Positions 1 through 11,360 of a stretch of DNA of 64,000 bases are shown here, one piece after another. The translations under genes were made by a program, and so were the position numbers. Position 1 is the stretch's first letter. Each line of letters starts with the position of its first letter. The DNA comes from Vitellaria paradoxa (Eukaryota; Streptophyta; Magnoliopsida; Ericales; Sapotaceae): positions 19,613,752 through 19,677,751 of the forward strand of contig CM034237.1 in the NCBI GenBank assembly GCA_019916065.1. Reading direction: 5' to 3'. The notes under the pieces are model-generated. The model saw only the letters and a program-made list of their open reading frames with translations. It ran no database searches and had not been told where the DNA came from.

Positions 1-194
1 TTTTCGTTTCAGAGATCGAAAAGGGTGCTCTGCAGGGAGTTAGGGTTTTCGATTCGCAGAGGGAGAGGAGGGGAGATGAGGGGTTTTATCTCAGAAAAAA
101 TGGAGAGACTTGAGAGAGTGAAGTTGAACTTATCATTCAAAAACCAAAAAAATTAAAAAGAAAAAAATAAAACAAATAAAAAAGAAATAAGAAA
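1..194. other. Unassigned window-edge segment, purine-rich
   Basis: The first ~120 bases are G/A-rich and less AT-biased than what follows. The minus strand contains an AAACCCTAA-type pyrimidine-rich stretch of the kind seen in plant 5' leaders. No open frame is long enough to support a gene. It could be the 5' end of a gene or the inner edge of a transposon whose body lies left of the window. Confidence 0.3.
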
Positions 195-250
195 GAATAG
201 GAACCTTATTACTACATGGAAGGGGCAAATTTGTCCTTACACTCAAAAAT

Positions 251-400
251 TAACGGACGTTGGAGCATATCTAACGGAGGGGGGTCGTTTGTGAGCAACA
301 TTTCAAAATAAGGGGTTATTTGTTAATTTCAAATGTTGAGGGGGTCTAGGTGTAATTACCCTAATATTTAGGAAGTCTAAGTGTAATTTACCCTATTTAA
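251..400 (+). repeat. Dispersed repeat, copy 1
   Basis: This segment (AACGGACGTTGG to the GTGTAATTTACCCT end) matches the reverse complement of 12290-12430 at low identity. Both share a GGGGGTCG block, an AAAATAAGG block and the end AATATTTAGGAAG. It looks like the terminal part of a dispersed transposon family, with the two copies in opposite orientation. The family is not identified. Confidence 0.5.
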
Positions 401-540
401 TATATGTCCACAGTTAATGGCATATCAAATCACAGTTACACTTATATTAAATGAACAATATATTATAAAATATATTAAATAATACTATATTAATATATAA
501 AACATTATTATTTATATATTTTAAAAAAATATCATTATAA

Positions 541-1873
541 TATTTATAATATTAAATTAGTATATAATATATAATTTATTTGGATGTTTAGGAATTGAAA
601 ATAAGCAAATCAATCCAACTTAAAAACTGAACTAACCCAACTCAATTTAAACTAATTTAAAAGCTGAACCGACTCAACCTGATATTTTCATTTCGGTTCC
701 AAATTAAAATCAGTTGGATTTTAAATCCAATTTTCAAAAACTAAAAACAAATTAAGTATGGACCCGAATCGAATCGACCTATATTGTTTATTGAGATAAA
801 ATTCTAACTGATGATGTTATAACACATGAATTGCTGCCATCATAACCATTAAATGCAAAGGGTCATAATTAAAGACTCAAAATAATAATCAGCCCATAAA
901 GCATTATAGGCCAATGATTAAGGAAAGTCATGGGGAAATATTGGATAATGTACAGGCTAATATTATAACATTGACTACCGACATTAAATAGAGAGAAAGA
1001 AAGATCAATGTATTGGCAGTTGGCCAAAATAATGAAAGTTGACGAGGTAGGCTAATGAAATTAACCTTAACTATTGGTCTTAACCACAGAGGTAAAACCA
1101 AAGTTCATATCGGCCAAGACAAGGTCGATGATGGCAATTAAGCCTAACCGGATTCCGTCTTGATCGACCAAAAGGGAATGACGAATCACTTGAAACAATG
1201 TTTGCATATATCAGTCAGGATGATTAGGAGATAGCTAAATAAACACCACTACTCTGAAATTCATGTAGTAGTTATAGGATGTGGCACGATACCATAATTC
1301 TATGACGTGTGGAAGTAGTGGATTATAGGAAGTTATCGGTAAGTATCTCTCTTCTATAAAAAGAACTAGAGGCAGACGAAGAAATGGTTCCTCAATCACA
1401 TATCTTCCCTAGGCAAACTTATCTTTTCTTGCAATTTTACTTTCCTGCACATTAGACTAGTTTCTTTCTGCTCTTCTTGAGTAGAACGCATGATCTATAT
1501 GTATTTTGTTACATGTAATTTCCTTCTCCCTAGAGCTAATTTTTTTTTTTTTTTTAAGGTTATGTCAACGAAGGTTGAGATGTAGCTAGGTATTTTATAC
1601 ATTTTAAATTAAATCACTTCTTTCTGCATTGTGTTTAACTGTTATACCATATGCTATGTGTTCAACGGTCCTAAAAATGCACAAATCCCACACACACAAA
1701 TGCCTGCTTCTGCACGCACAATCATTTCATTTTGAATCTTCATGATCTTGGCACGCTCGCACGTACACGTATACTTAAAAGAAAAAAAAATCGAAAAAGA
1801 ATGTGAGCTGATTGAGTACAAACACTTACACACCCCTAATCTTACGATAGTCCAAGTCCACCCAAATTTAAAA
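541..1873 (+). repeat. 1.33-kb tandem duplication, copy A
   Basis: The sequence from TATTTATAATATTAAATTAG onward is repeated almost base for base 1333 bases downstream. By eye I count about three substitutions plus one-base changes in two homopolymers, so the duplication is recent (or an assembly duplication). The interior has LTR-like promoter features: a TGACGTG box near 1303, TATAAAAAG at 1355, then a pyrimidine-rich stretch. No coding frame of note is present. It could be a solo LTR with flank, a non-autonomous LTR element, or a unique promoter-like segment. Confidence 0.85.
1355..1363 (+). promoter_or_regulatory. TATA box-like element in tandem copy A
   Basis: TATAAAAAG preceded ~50 bases upstream by TGACGTGTG and followed by a non-coding transcribed-looking stretch. 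This arrangement is typical of plant LTR promoters. The call is by context only. Confidence 0.35.
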
Positions 1874-3208
1874 TATTTATAATATTAAATTAGTATATAA
1901 TATATAATTTATTTGGATGTTTAGGAATTGAAAATAAGCAAATCAATCCAACTTAAAAACTGAACTAACCCAACTCAATTTAAACTAATTTAAAAACTGA
2001 ACCGACTCAACCTGATATTTTCATTTCGGTTCCAAATTAAAATCAGTTGGATTTTAAATCCAATTTTCAAAAACTAAAAACAAATTAAGTATGGACCCGA
2101 ATCGAATCGACCTATATTGTTTATTGAGATAAAATTCTAACTGATGATGTTATAACACATGAATTGCTGCCATCATAACCATTAAATGCAAAGGGTCATA
2201 ATTAAAGACTCAAAATAATAATCAGCCCATAAAGCATTATAGGCCAATGATTAAGGAAAGTCATGGGGAAATATTGGATAATGTACAGGCTAATATTATA
2301 ACATTGACTACCGACATTAAATAGAGAGAAAGAAAGATCAATGTATTGGCAGTTGGCCAAAATAATGAAAGTTGACGAGGTAGGCTAATGAAATTAACCT
2401 TAACTATTGGTCTTAACCACAGAGGTAAAACCAAAGTTCATATCGGCCAAGACAAGGTCGATGATGGCAATTAAGCCTAACCGGATTCCGTCTTGATCGA
2501 CCAAAAGGGAATGACGAATCACTTGAAACAATGTTTGCATATATCAGTCAGGATGATTAGGAGATAGCTAAATAAACACCACTACTCTGAAATTCATGTA
2601 GTAGTTATAGGATGTGGCACGATACCATAATTCTATGACGTGTGGAAGTAGTGGATTATAGGAAGTTATCGGTAAGTATCTCTCTTCTATAAAAAGAACT
2701 AGAGGCAGACGAAGAAATGGTTCCTCAATCACATATCTTCCCTAGGCAAACTTATCTTTTCTTGCAATTTTACTTTCCTGCACATTAGACTAGTTTCTTT
2801 CTGCTCTTCTTGAGTAGAACGCATGATCTATATGTATTTTGTTACATGTAATTTCCTTCTCCCTAGAGCTAATTTTTTTTTTTTTTTTTAAGGTTATGTC
2901 AACGAAGGTTGAGATGTAGCTAGGTATTTTATACATTTTAAATTAAATCACTTCTTTCTGCATTGTGTTTAACTGTTATACCATATGCTATGTGTTCAAC
3001 GGTCCTAAAAATGCACAAATCCCACACACACAAATGCCTGCTTCTGCACGCACAATCATTTCATTTTGAATTTTCATGATCTTGGCACGCTCGCACGTAC
3101 ACGTATACTTAAAAGAAAAAAAAAATCGTAAAAGAATGTGAGCTGATTGAGTACAAACACTTACACACCCCTAATCTTACGATAGTCCAAGTCCACCCAA
3201 ATTTAAAA
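1874..3208 (+). repeat. 1.33-kb tandem duplication, copy B
   Basis: Direct repeat of the preceding 1333 bases, abutting it head to tail. Differences seen: one G/A near 1994, one C/T in the GAATTTTC stretch near 3071, one A/T near 3129, and lengths of a T-run and an A-run. The unit ends where CCAAATTTAAAA runs into unrelated sequence. Confidence 0.85.
2688..2696 (+). promoter_or_regulatory. TATA box-like element in tandem copy B
   Basis: Same TATAAAAAG motif as in copy A, in the same context. Confidence 0.35.
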
Positions 3209-3393
3209 ACTTTGCTGGATGGCGGCCTTTAATTCACCTGTTCAGCAATAAGGAAAAAAGAAAAGAAAAATACGAATCAAATTTTATTTTTTGGTGTGAA
3301 ACGATTATTTTATTTTATTTTTTTATAAAAGTAATTCACTTTAATATACTATAATAGCTAAAAAAGTTAATGTAAAAGATTGCATACTAGAAG

Positions 3394-3430
3394 TTATTAT
3401 TATTATTATTATTACTATTATTATTATTAC
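3394..3430 (+). repeat. (ATT)n microsatellite
   Basis: About 12 TTA/ATT units with one ACT interruption. Confidence 0.95.
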
Positions 3431-3597
3431 CTGGAAAACGCATTAAAAAATAAAGAACTCCAACTTTTTAATGGACTGCAATTTTAATTAGTCCGATCAA
3501 TTTCTTGACTTTGGATCGGAGGGAGATGGTTTACAATATCTTATAACCTCGATAAATTGGTACTCAATAAATTAATAACTTTAATTAAATAAGATTA

Positions 3598-4830
3598 TGG
3601 GTTAGTTCCGACTTGAAACTAATGTGACAAATTGATAATTTGTTAAATTTATAAGACAATACATTTTAAAAGACAAAACATATAGGTCTTAACATCCCAC
3701 TTAATATATAAATTAATAATCACCTTATACTTCAAAATTATATTATATATATATAAACATCACTCAATTTGAAAGCCTTTGTAAAATTTAATTTTAGTAT
3801 TATATATATATAAACATCACTCAATTTGAAAGCCTTTGTAAAATTTAATTTTAGTATTACTTGTTTTCTCTTAAAATTAATGACTCCTTGGATCTCATAT
3901 CTAACTTTTTGTAGTATATTAAGAAGTTTTGCTGTAGTGTTATTGTATTTCAAAAAAATTATCCAATTTGATTGTTGCTTGGAATACATCTTTGAATAAG
4001 ATCGGCTAAGTACGGAATTATTGTTTTCAACTTCATATTCACTGCCCTTTTTATGAATTTGTTTTGGGCTGGTCCCGACTTGGGACCAATATGGTAAATT
4101 AATAATTTGTTAAATTTATAACACAATACATTAAAAAAAAACACACACACAAGTCCCACTTAATATATAAATTAATAATCTCTTTATACATTAAAATTAT
4201 ATCTACAAATAACTCAATTAAGAGGTCTTTATAAAATATAACTCCAATGTTACTTGTTTCCTCTTGAAATTAATGTCTATTTGGATCTTCTCTCTAATTT
4301 TTTTTAGTGCATTAAGAAATTATGCTGTAGCATTCTCGTACTTTGAAAAAAAAATTATGCAATATGATTATTACGTGGAGTGCATCTTTACACGAGATAG
4401 GCACCAAGTATACTTCATATTTCTTTATCTTTTCATGAACTTGTTTTGGGTGGCTACCGAATTGGGGCCAATGTAGTAAATTAATAATTTGCTAAGTTTA
4501 TAGGACAATATATTTAAAAATAAAACACATAAGTCACAATTAATATATAAATTAATAATGCCCTTATACATTAAAATTATAGATATACATAATTAAATTA
4601 GAAAGCCTTTATAACATATAATTTCAATGTTACTTATTTTTTCTTGAAATTGATATTTCTTTCTATCTCTTTTTTAACTTTTCTTCCTACATTAAGGAGT
4701 TCTACAGTAGTATTCTTGTATTTCAAGAAAAAAAAAATATGCAATATGATTATTGCTTGAAAATACATCTTGCACAAGGTAGGCTCTAGTATAAAATTAT
4801 GGTCTTCAATTTCTTCTTTTTTATATTTTT
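3598..4830 (+). repeat. Degenerate tandem repeat, ~380-bp unit, three copies
   Basis: Three diverged units begin near 3598, 4066 and 4444. Each opens with a GGGTTAG/GGCTGG block, then CCGACTTG..ACCAATNTGG, AATTTGTTAAATTTATA and CACTTAATATATAAATTAATAA. Each then has the block ACTCAATT..AAGNCTTT and ends with a TTGCTTGGAATACATC-like stretch. Unit 1 is longer because of an internal 57-bp duplication. The short open frames here are by-products. The region resembles an old, decaying satellite or a multiplied intergenic segment. Confidence 0.75.
3741..3854 (+). repeat. 57-bp tandem duplication
   Basis: The block containing AAACATCACTCAATTTGAAA occurs twice in direct succession, offset 57 bases. 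Because 57 is divisible by three, it produces a repeated peptide in a minus-strand frame; there is no other support for coding. Confidence 0.9.
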
Positions 4831-5879
4831 CATGAAGTCATTTAGGTTTAACAAATACATAAAATAACGATAATTTGTGATTTGATAATTAGATAATATT
4901 CATATAATCACAAAGTTTAATGTTTTGAAAAAAATACATTAACAAATTAATTTTTTATTAGTCGATGTATAAATTTTATAATTATTAATTTATTGATTAA
5001 ATAATATAATTGATAATTTTTACAGTCCAATTGTATTAAATTATAGAGGTTTAATTTTATTTATTTATTTTTTTGTTCAAACCGATAGGCTTCTTTCTTC
5101 GTCACTGTATTAACCAGTTGTGTCCGAACAACAAAATTTTCACGGCTGATTTACCTATAGTATTCAGTTAGTTGCTATTTCGGGGCTCCGCCATTTTTTT
5201 CTTTCGTCTTCATCCTTTATTTTGTTGAATTCTCAAGTATTCACTATTGATCCATCTAGCCTCCCAGGTTTTCTTGCCACTGCTAGCTATGAGTTCAAAA
5301 TGACTTTTGCATACTTTGGTACATCCAATTTTTTTCAGATTAAAATGAGAGAATTAAATGCTAATTATTTATTAAAATTATTTAAGTATAACGCTTTTAC
5401 TTTAAATAAAAATTTATTGATAGATTTAATCAGTAATTTAACATTATAATATTATGAGAGATTGAAGTCATTACAAAAACGTAATTATTTAAAATTCACA
5501 ATGATCCACTATTTTGCAACAGTAGCACACTATTTTAATAATTATTATTAGAAAAAATATATATTATTACATAAATCAACCCAACACTGCATAGAGAATA
5601 TAATGGCCATCCAAACATGGAGGGAATAAACGTAAGAGTCTAAGATATACTAAAAAAAAAAAATTAAAAATTAAAAAATTAAAGAGATAAGCTACCACCA
5701 AGACAACAAAATATTGTAAATGGAGAAGACAGACAAAACATGACAACCAAGGCAGACAAAACAGAACAAATGCATGTGATGCTATTCATGTGACATCATC
5801 TACGAGGATCATTGGTGATGCAACCTTGAAGTATTCAACATAAAATACAGTTATTATTAATCAACAACTTGTAGTTTTC
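4831..5879. other. AT-rich intergenic stretch without recognised features
   Basis: Low-complexity AT-rich sequence with one less AT-biased patch (5090-5340) that contains a 75-codon frame. That frame has no recognised motif, and codon-like structure is absent elsewhere. Confidence 0.5.
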
Positions 5880-6080
5880 CATATATATATAATGTTGAGG
5901 AATAAGACAAATCAACAGCTCTCCAACTTTGACATTAATTCATTTGTCACCTAATCTTAATAATTTTGCCAATAAGAAAAGAATTCCCAATAGGTGCTAA
6001 TTATGACCATAGAGGAAAATCAAGAACAATACTTGTATGTGACAAAGACATCTACCCAATTGAATTTCTTTAGAGTGATG
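5880..6080 (-). repeat. Inverted, diverged copy of the MYB upstream segment
   Basis: Read on the minus strand, this segment aligns with 37575-37790 and its duplicate at 42670-42860. Shared blocks are ATTCAATTG, GTGACATACA (here GTCACATACA), TGGTCATAAT, CAAATGAATTAATGTCAAA and TTTGTCTTATTC. It is therefore a third, inverted relative of part of the MYB 5' region, or all three derive from a common dispersed element. Confidence 0.6.
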
Positions 6081-6313
6081 ATAATCATTTGATATATATA
6101 AATTTTAATTATTAGTGAGAAAATGTTAATTACACTGTACTTTCATTGTCTCACATTTTGTTTTTATTTATAATGAAGAATGACAAGCTTTCAAATGCTT
6201 TTAAAAACTTCTCATGAGTAAATTTGATGCATTAATTATATCGTAACTAAGAAAATGGACGAATCTCGCATAAGTTTTAGTCTGTTCAACAAAACATGCA
6301 TATTAGTTTTTCT

Positions 6314-7462
6314 TAGAGGTGGCAAAGTCGACCCAAACTCATTAATCTACCAATTAAATCCATAATAAATGGGTTTGAGTCCTATTATTTTACCCATTGG
6401 GTTGTAATTGGGTAACTTATAAAATACCTATTTATAAACTGGTGCAATTGGGTTGTGAAATGCGACCTGTTAAAACACTCATTTAAATTAAAAAAATTAA
6501 TTTAATCCACTCTTACTCTCTCTTTCCAACGATCTATACAATAAATGTATAATATGTATAACATACAGATTAATTTAATCCCTCTCTCTCTTTTTACACT
6601 GCTCTCTCTCTCTCTCTAGGGATCTCTCTCTTTCTCTTTGTCTAGTAATATCCACAATAAATGTATAATATATACATTACGTATATATAATGTGTGTGTG
6701 TATATATATATCCAGCGTATACAACACAATTGGCTTAGGAGGGAAATAGAGAGAGAGAGAGAGAGAGATGGCCTTTTTGAGGGAGTGAGCAATGTGGGTA
6801 GGGTTAGGGTGTTGGTTGCTGGACGAGACAGAAGAATTGAGGGGCGTTCGTGCATAACGCAGGGCACACCCTAGCATGGTTGGCAGCATGTTGGCCGATC
6901 TCAACTGCACATTGAGACTGATTGCAAGCATCGCTAGCTTGACTTGTTCCCCTCTAGAAAAGCACCTGCTATCAGAAGAGGATTGGATGACAACTTACTT
7001 TTTCTTCCATTCCTATTCTTATTTTCTTCCATACTCAATTCAAGTAACACACACACACACACACTGAGAGAGACAGAGAGAGAGAGAGAGAGAGTTGTTG
7101 ATTTAAAATTGAATAAAAAATAAATCGGTTCATATAAATTCGAAATTAACCAGAAAAATGTAAATATAATATAATATATAATATTATGTAATATGTATAA
7201 TATTATATTAATTGAAAAAAATATTGATGTATTTATATATATATACACATTAATTAAAATAAATTTTTAATTTTTTTTAAAAAGTACGTTATATCATAAG
7301 TAAATGGGTTGAATATAGATTCATGAGTTTATAATAACCCATATTAATCTGCCCATATCTAACCCGCTTTTTAAATAGGTGCATTTGGGTTGCACCCATT
7401 TAACCTCCAACTCGTTTAAATCCATTACTAGCCCACCCAACCCGCCCATTTTGTCACCCTTA
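6314..7462 (+). mobile_element. Non-autonomous hAT-type transposon, 1149 bp
   Basis: The element starts TAGAGGTGGCAAA and ends with the reverse complement TAAGGGTGACAAA, the TIR style of plant hAT elements. It is bounded by an exact 8-bp target duplication GTTTTTCT (6306-6313 and 7463-7470). Both sub-ends are rich in CCCAA/GGGTT motifs, typical hAT transposase-binding clusters. The interior holds (CT)n and (TG)n tracts and a ~250-bp less AT-rich patch (6760-7010) with no recognised protein. No transposase is present, so movement would need a hAT transposase supplied elsewhere. Confidence 0.85.
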
Positions 7463-7470
7463 GTTTTTCT

Positions 7471-8831
7471 AGCAACCATTTAGTGGATCCTGCAAGCTTA
7501 ATATTAAGTCAAATTATAAACTAGTTTAGAAATAAGTATTTTGGAATATATATTTAGTAACTTATTCAGTCTGTCTGGCAATCCTATGAATATCTGTAGT
7601 CGATGTAAATTTTCAATTAAACTAAAAATGTTTCAATACAAATCTTCAAGCGTAGATTTAAGATATTCTAGACTACATCTCAATGAACAAATTTGAAATT
7701 AGTATTTTAATAATAAATTGTCAATTACAAAGATAAAACTTAACACGTTTAGTATTTTCCCCCTTTTTTTTATATTAGTGGGACGGCAAAAGAAATTTCA
7801 GCAGTAAGTTGGCCAAAGGAAGATCATGGTAAGGACAAAAGATGTGAACACATGTTATTAGGATTAGTGAATTTAGCTTGTTGAATCGTCTTTGAAGCAC
7901 ATGTGGAGTGAAATTCGGGTCAAAGTCTTTCCGTTCTATGTCATCTCTTAGGATATTCAAATACACTCGAGTCTAAAAGATTTTCTTGTAAATTCAATCT
8001 CAATTTGGAATCAGCATGCCTTAACACGTGCAATTTTAATCTAACTGACCCCTTTCTAGCTTGATTTTGAATCGGAGAGAAATACTTTAAAACACTTTTT
8101 TTAACTTGATTTTGCATTGGACAAGCTTCCTAATTTCTTCATTGTATGTGTCAAATATGTAAGATGTCTTAAAAAAGAACCATTGGTTTAATGCAATTAA
8201 AGCTTCTGCATGATTTTTAATTGTTTGGCTAATTATATAAAGATGAACTTTTAATTAATTCGTTAATTATAAACTAAAAAAAAGGAAAGAAAAGGTAAAT
8301 TAATAAATTATCATGACACAAGTGTATAGCACCACATGTTCTACCTGTTCGTAGAAATATTTTGTTGATTAAGTCAGTTTTTTTTTTTTTTCAAACATTA
8401 ATTTTTTTTAAGTTTTTTGTAGGTGAATATAAATAACAGGTCTAAAATTTATAAAAATAAATAAAAATCAAATTATTTAGTAAAACAAATTATATAAAAA
8501 GAAAGAAGTTAAATTAATCAAAAAAATAAAGCAATTTGACTTCAATTCTTGAATAATTCACATCACTTCTCCTTCTATTGTAACAAAAAATTTCCTTTTT
8601 ATGTGAAAAAGGCCTGCATAAATAATTATAATTTTACTTATAGACAATTTCTCAATATCCTATACATTCGCAACAAAATATTTTCTTTGTGCATTAGTTA
8701 AAAAAAAAAAGAAAAAAAACATGCTTTTTGGGGAAATGTTTTCCAATCAAGTGTTAGTAGAACTTGTCCATTGTATACTGGGTTGCTAACCCTTTAAATT
8801 ATTAATGTCTAATAATCTGCCCTTTGTTTGT
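7471..8831. other. AT-rich intergenic stretch, nothing recognised
   Basis: No conserved coding, repeat boundary or RNA gene could be supported. A minus-strand frame at 7775-7966 is short and resembles no family I know. Confidence 0.5.
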
Positions 8832-9060
8832 ATTTTTTTTTTTTTGAAGCCAAAAGGTAATATGTTGCATGAAAGTCATGTTACATAAGGCTATCCTTCG
8901 CTATAGTCGAGATCATGTCATGAGGAAACTTAGATAAGGAACAACGATTAGGAATTGAGCCTTTCAAGCAACCAGAGGCCAAGAAATAAGCAACTCCATT
9001 GGCAGTTCTCCTACACCACGAGAAGGTCCAATGCCTTGAAGTATTCAATGAGTTGACCGT
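8832..9060 (-). mobile_element. L1-type LINE, 3' end fragment (RNase H C-terminus and poly-A)
   Basis: The minus strand encodes the C-terminal tail of a plant LINE RNase H domain. It reads HWTFSWCRRTANGVAYFLA and continues for ~30 more residues to a stop. A T-run at 8832-8845 is the complement of the poly-A tail. The same peptide type occurs in the LINE at 44517-44760, so both belong to one family. The upstream part (zinc-binding and RT regions) is missing here; an RT piece of a LINE on the same strand lies at 11361-11640. Confidence 0.75.
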
Positions 9061-9084
9061 CTCTGAATAATGCAGTTATAATTC

Positions 9085-9170
9085 AACCCCCAAGTATAAG
9101 GGCGTGCGATATAGTTTTACCTAGTGAGTTTGGGATCGTATCTACAAGGAACTTTGAGAATGAATACTAG
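9085..9170 (+). repeat. Dispersed repeat motif GTATAAGGGYGTGCRATATA, copy 1
   Basis: A block beginning CCCCCAAGTATAAGG and continuing through GCGATATAGTTTTAC to GTGAGTTTGGGATCG is closely matched at 27900-27955. Such blocks recur in plant retrotransposon-derived DNA, but I cannot assign a family. The flanks to 9569 are AT-rich with no gene. Confidence 0.5.
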
Positions 9171-9569
9171 AGTTTTCTAAGTGTTTCTATGTACTGGTTT
9201 CCTTTTAAAAATAGGAAAAAAAATTAGTTTTGGGTTTTGAAAAGTTTTGATTAAGTAACAAATAACCAAATAAAGTAAATTGCAAAAATTAAACTAAATT
9301 AAAGTTCAAGAAATGAAATTAATTCTATTCTAATTAATAGAAAAGCAAGAATCAAAATTAAATTAAACTAAAACAATGAAAATAATAAAACTATGCATTA
9401 AAGATAATTAAAGATCTTGATCCAACCTATAAATTTGGGTGGATTCCTTATTCTCTAATTGGATGTATTTTTTTATCTCTGTCTACAACTCATGCATAGG
9501 AAAAGTAAATTGGAAGATATCATCATTAAAATAATTATTCTAAAGTATAGTTTTAGAATCACGTTTAGG

Positions 9570-9594
9570 ATAAAAAAAAAAAAAAAAAAAAAAA
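9570..9594 (+). repeat. Poly-A tract
   Basis: A run of ~25 A residues just upstream of the Copia fragment. It could be the poly-A of a retroposed sequence or simple homopolymer expansion. Confidence 0.9.
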
Positions 9595-9639
9595 AGCTGG
9601 AAAGACATTCAATAAGTTTAGGGTATCATGTTGGGCCCA

Positions 9640-10989
9640 ACAACTCATAACTAAAGGCTATGCACAGTAATTAGGTATCGATTTTAATGAAATGTTTGCA
9701 CCTGTTGCTAGAATGGAAATTATACGCACAATTCTTGCTCTAGCCGCACAACTGGAGCTTATAGTTTATCAATTAAATGTGAAATTAGTTTTTCTGAATG
9801 GAAATCTAGAAAAAGAATTTTATATGGAGCAACTGCAAGGCTATCAAGTCAAGGAAAAGCATGATAAAGTGTATAGACGGAAGAAAGCATTTTATGGGTT
9901 AAAGCAAGCACCACGTGCATGAAATAGCAGAATTGATAACTATTTTGCTCAGACTAGATTCCAGAGAAGCCCAAGTGAACCTTCTTTTTATGTCTTGAAA
10001 GAAGGTATGAAGACTTTCTCATTTTTTGTCTGTATGTTGATGATCTAATCTATATGGTACAAACATAAGAATAGTAAAAGATTTTAAAAGCAAGATAATG
10101 AAAGAATATGAGACGACAGACTTGGGTCTAATGAAATATTTCCTTGGAATTCAAGTGAAGTAGTCTAAGGGGGAGAAATTCATTTCTCAAGAAAAATACA
10201 TAAAAGACTTGCTAAAAAAGTTTCATATAGACAAATGCAAACCTGTGCCCAGTCCCTTAGCTCTGAATGAAAAGTTTCAACAAGATGATAGCATAGAAAA
10301 AATTGATCCTAAGACTTGCAGAAGTTTTATTGGCTTATTGATGTATCTCACAAACATAAGGTCAGACATTGTACAGTTAGTAAGTATGCTATCAAGATTC
10401 ATAAATGATCCAAGCAAGTTTTATTACATTGTAGCAAAGAGAATACTAAGATATCTTCAAGGCATAAAGAAATAAGAAATCCTGTACCAAAAAGAACAAG
10501 GCTTCAAGCTAGTTAGTTACACTAACAATGATTGGTTAAGATTGCTAAACATAGAAAAAGCACATCAGCTTATGTTTCTACTTTGGATCAAACATAATCT
10601 CATAGAGCTCAAAGAAACAAAAGACTGTCACCCTCTCTTCAGCAAAAGTAGAATACATCTTGGCAATCGAAGCAGCTCGTGAAGCAATTTAGCTCAAAAG
10701 AGTCCTCAATAACTTGCAATAAGAACAACAGTGAGCCACAATGATTCACTGTGACAACATGTCAGCAATAACCATAACCAAGAACATACTGTTCCATGCA
10801 AGATCGAAGCACATAGAAGTTCGACACCATTTCATAAGAGACTTCGCTAGCAAAGGTGAAATTATATTAGAATTTATCAAAACTAAAGACCAACCAGTTG
10901 ACATCTTTACAAAAGCTGTTACAATAGAAAAGTTTGAAAAATTTAAGAAGCAACTAAAAATTATGCAAGAAATCCACCCACTTGGGTAA
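9640..10989 (+). pseudogene. Copia reverse transcriptase-RNase H, broken
   Basis: Recognisable pieces in order are: KGYAQ then [11 protein letters not shown] (RT start); [26 protein letters not shown] (from ~10031, active site, in a shifted frame); DLGLMKYFLGIQV; a linker with RRFIG-like text; then RNase H with HCDNMSA, HARSKHIEVRHHFIR and QPVDIFTKA. In-frame stops occur after APRA (the usual Trp codon reads TGA), near 10018, 10160 and 10474. At least one frameshift precedes YVDDL. The enzyme cannot be made. Confidence 0.85.
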
Positions 10990-10996
10990 AGTGGGA

Positions 10997-11360
10997 GAAA
11001 TTTTGAACCAGCTTCCACCCAAGTCGATGGCACAAGCTGCAAGGAGGATGGTGCCTTCATTGTTGACAAAGAAGAGCACTGGAGCCACATTATATAGAGC
11101 CGCACTGCCAAGCCGTAACACAACCACTTGGATTGATCTTCAAGCCATTATATTAAATGCACCAAAATAAGGTTTGCTTGTATCTTCAAAAATCTCAACT
11201 ATATATAAAGTAATCGTGTGATGTTTTGGGTGTCGTAGTGAGGAAGAACACAACTAAGTTCGGAGAGAGAAGAAAGTATTTTGTAAAATCTTGCAATATA
11301 AAATTAAAATCAATCAAAATTGAGAGTGTTTCTGTGTTTTATTCAATCCACTCACCAACA
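10997..11360 (+). repeat. 3' LTR of the truncated Copia element
   Basis: The region follows the polypurine tract immediately and ends CAACA. A TATATATAAAG at ~11198 and downstream signals fit an LTR. The first bases are not a clean TG, so the left boundary is approximate. Confidence 0.55.

Larger units (their letters stand above)
9640..11360 (+). mobile_element. 5'-truncated Ty1/Copia retrotransposon (RT, RNase H, 3' LTR)
   Basis: A reverse transcriptase entered mid-domain is followed by RNase H, a purine-rich primer (AAAGTGGGAG, 10988-10996) and an LTR ending CACCAACA at 11360. The 5' LTR, gag, protease and integrase are absent. The fragment lies between two pieces of an L1-type LINE on the opposite strand, suggesting insertion into a LINE followed by deletions. 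Confidence 0.8.

Noticed and set aside
3738..3989. Minus-strand frame with an exactly repeated peptide (LKLNFTKAFKLSDVYIYII twice)
   Set aside because: It arises from the 57-bp AT-rich tandem duplication, which happens to keep frame. There is no other sign of coding.
6795..6812. GGGTAGGGTTAGGGTG, looking telomere-like
   Set aside because: Only two imperfect units inside the hAT element; not a telomeric repeat array.
6616..7248. Several 60-100 codon frames on both strands
   Set aside because: They run through (CT)n, (TG)n and (TA)n tracts of the hAT element.
7775..7966. Minus-strand 63-codon frame with moderately normal composition
   Set aside because: No motif, no homologous copy in the window, and no supporting splice or regulatory signals.
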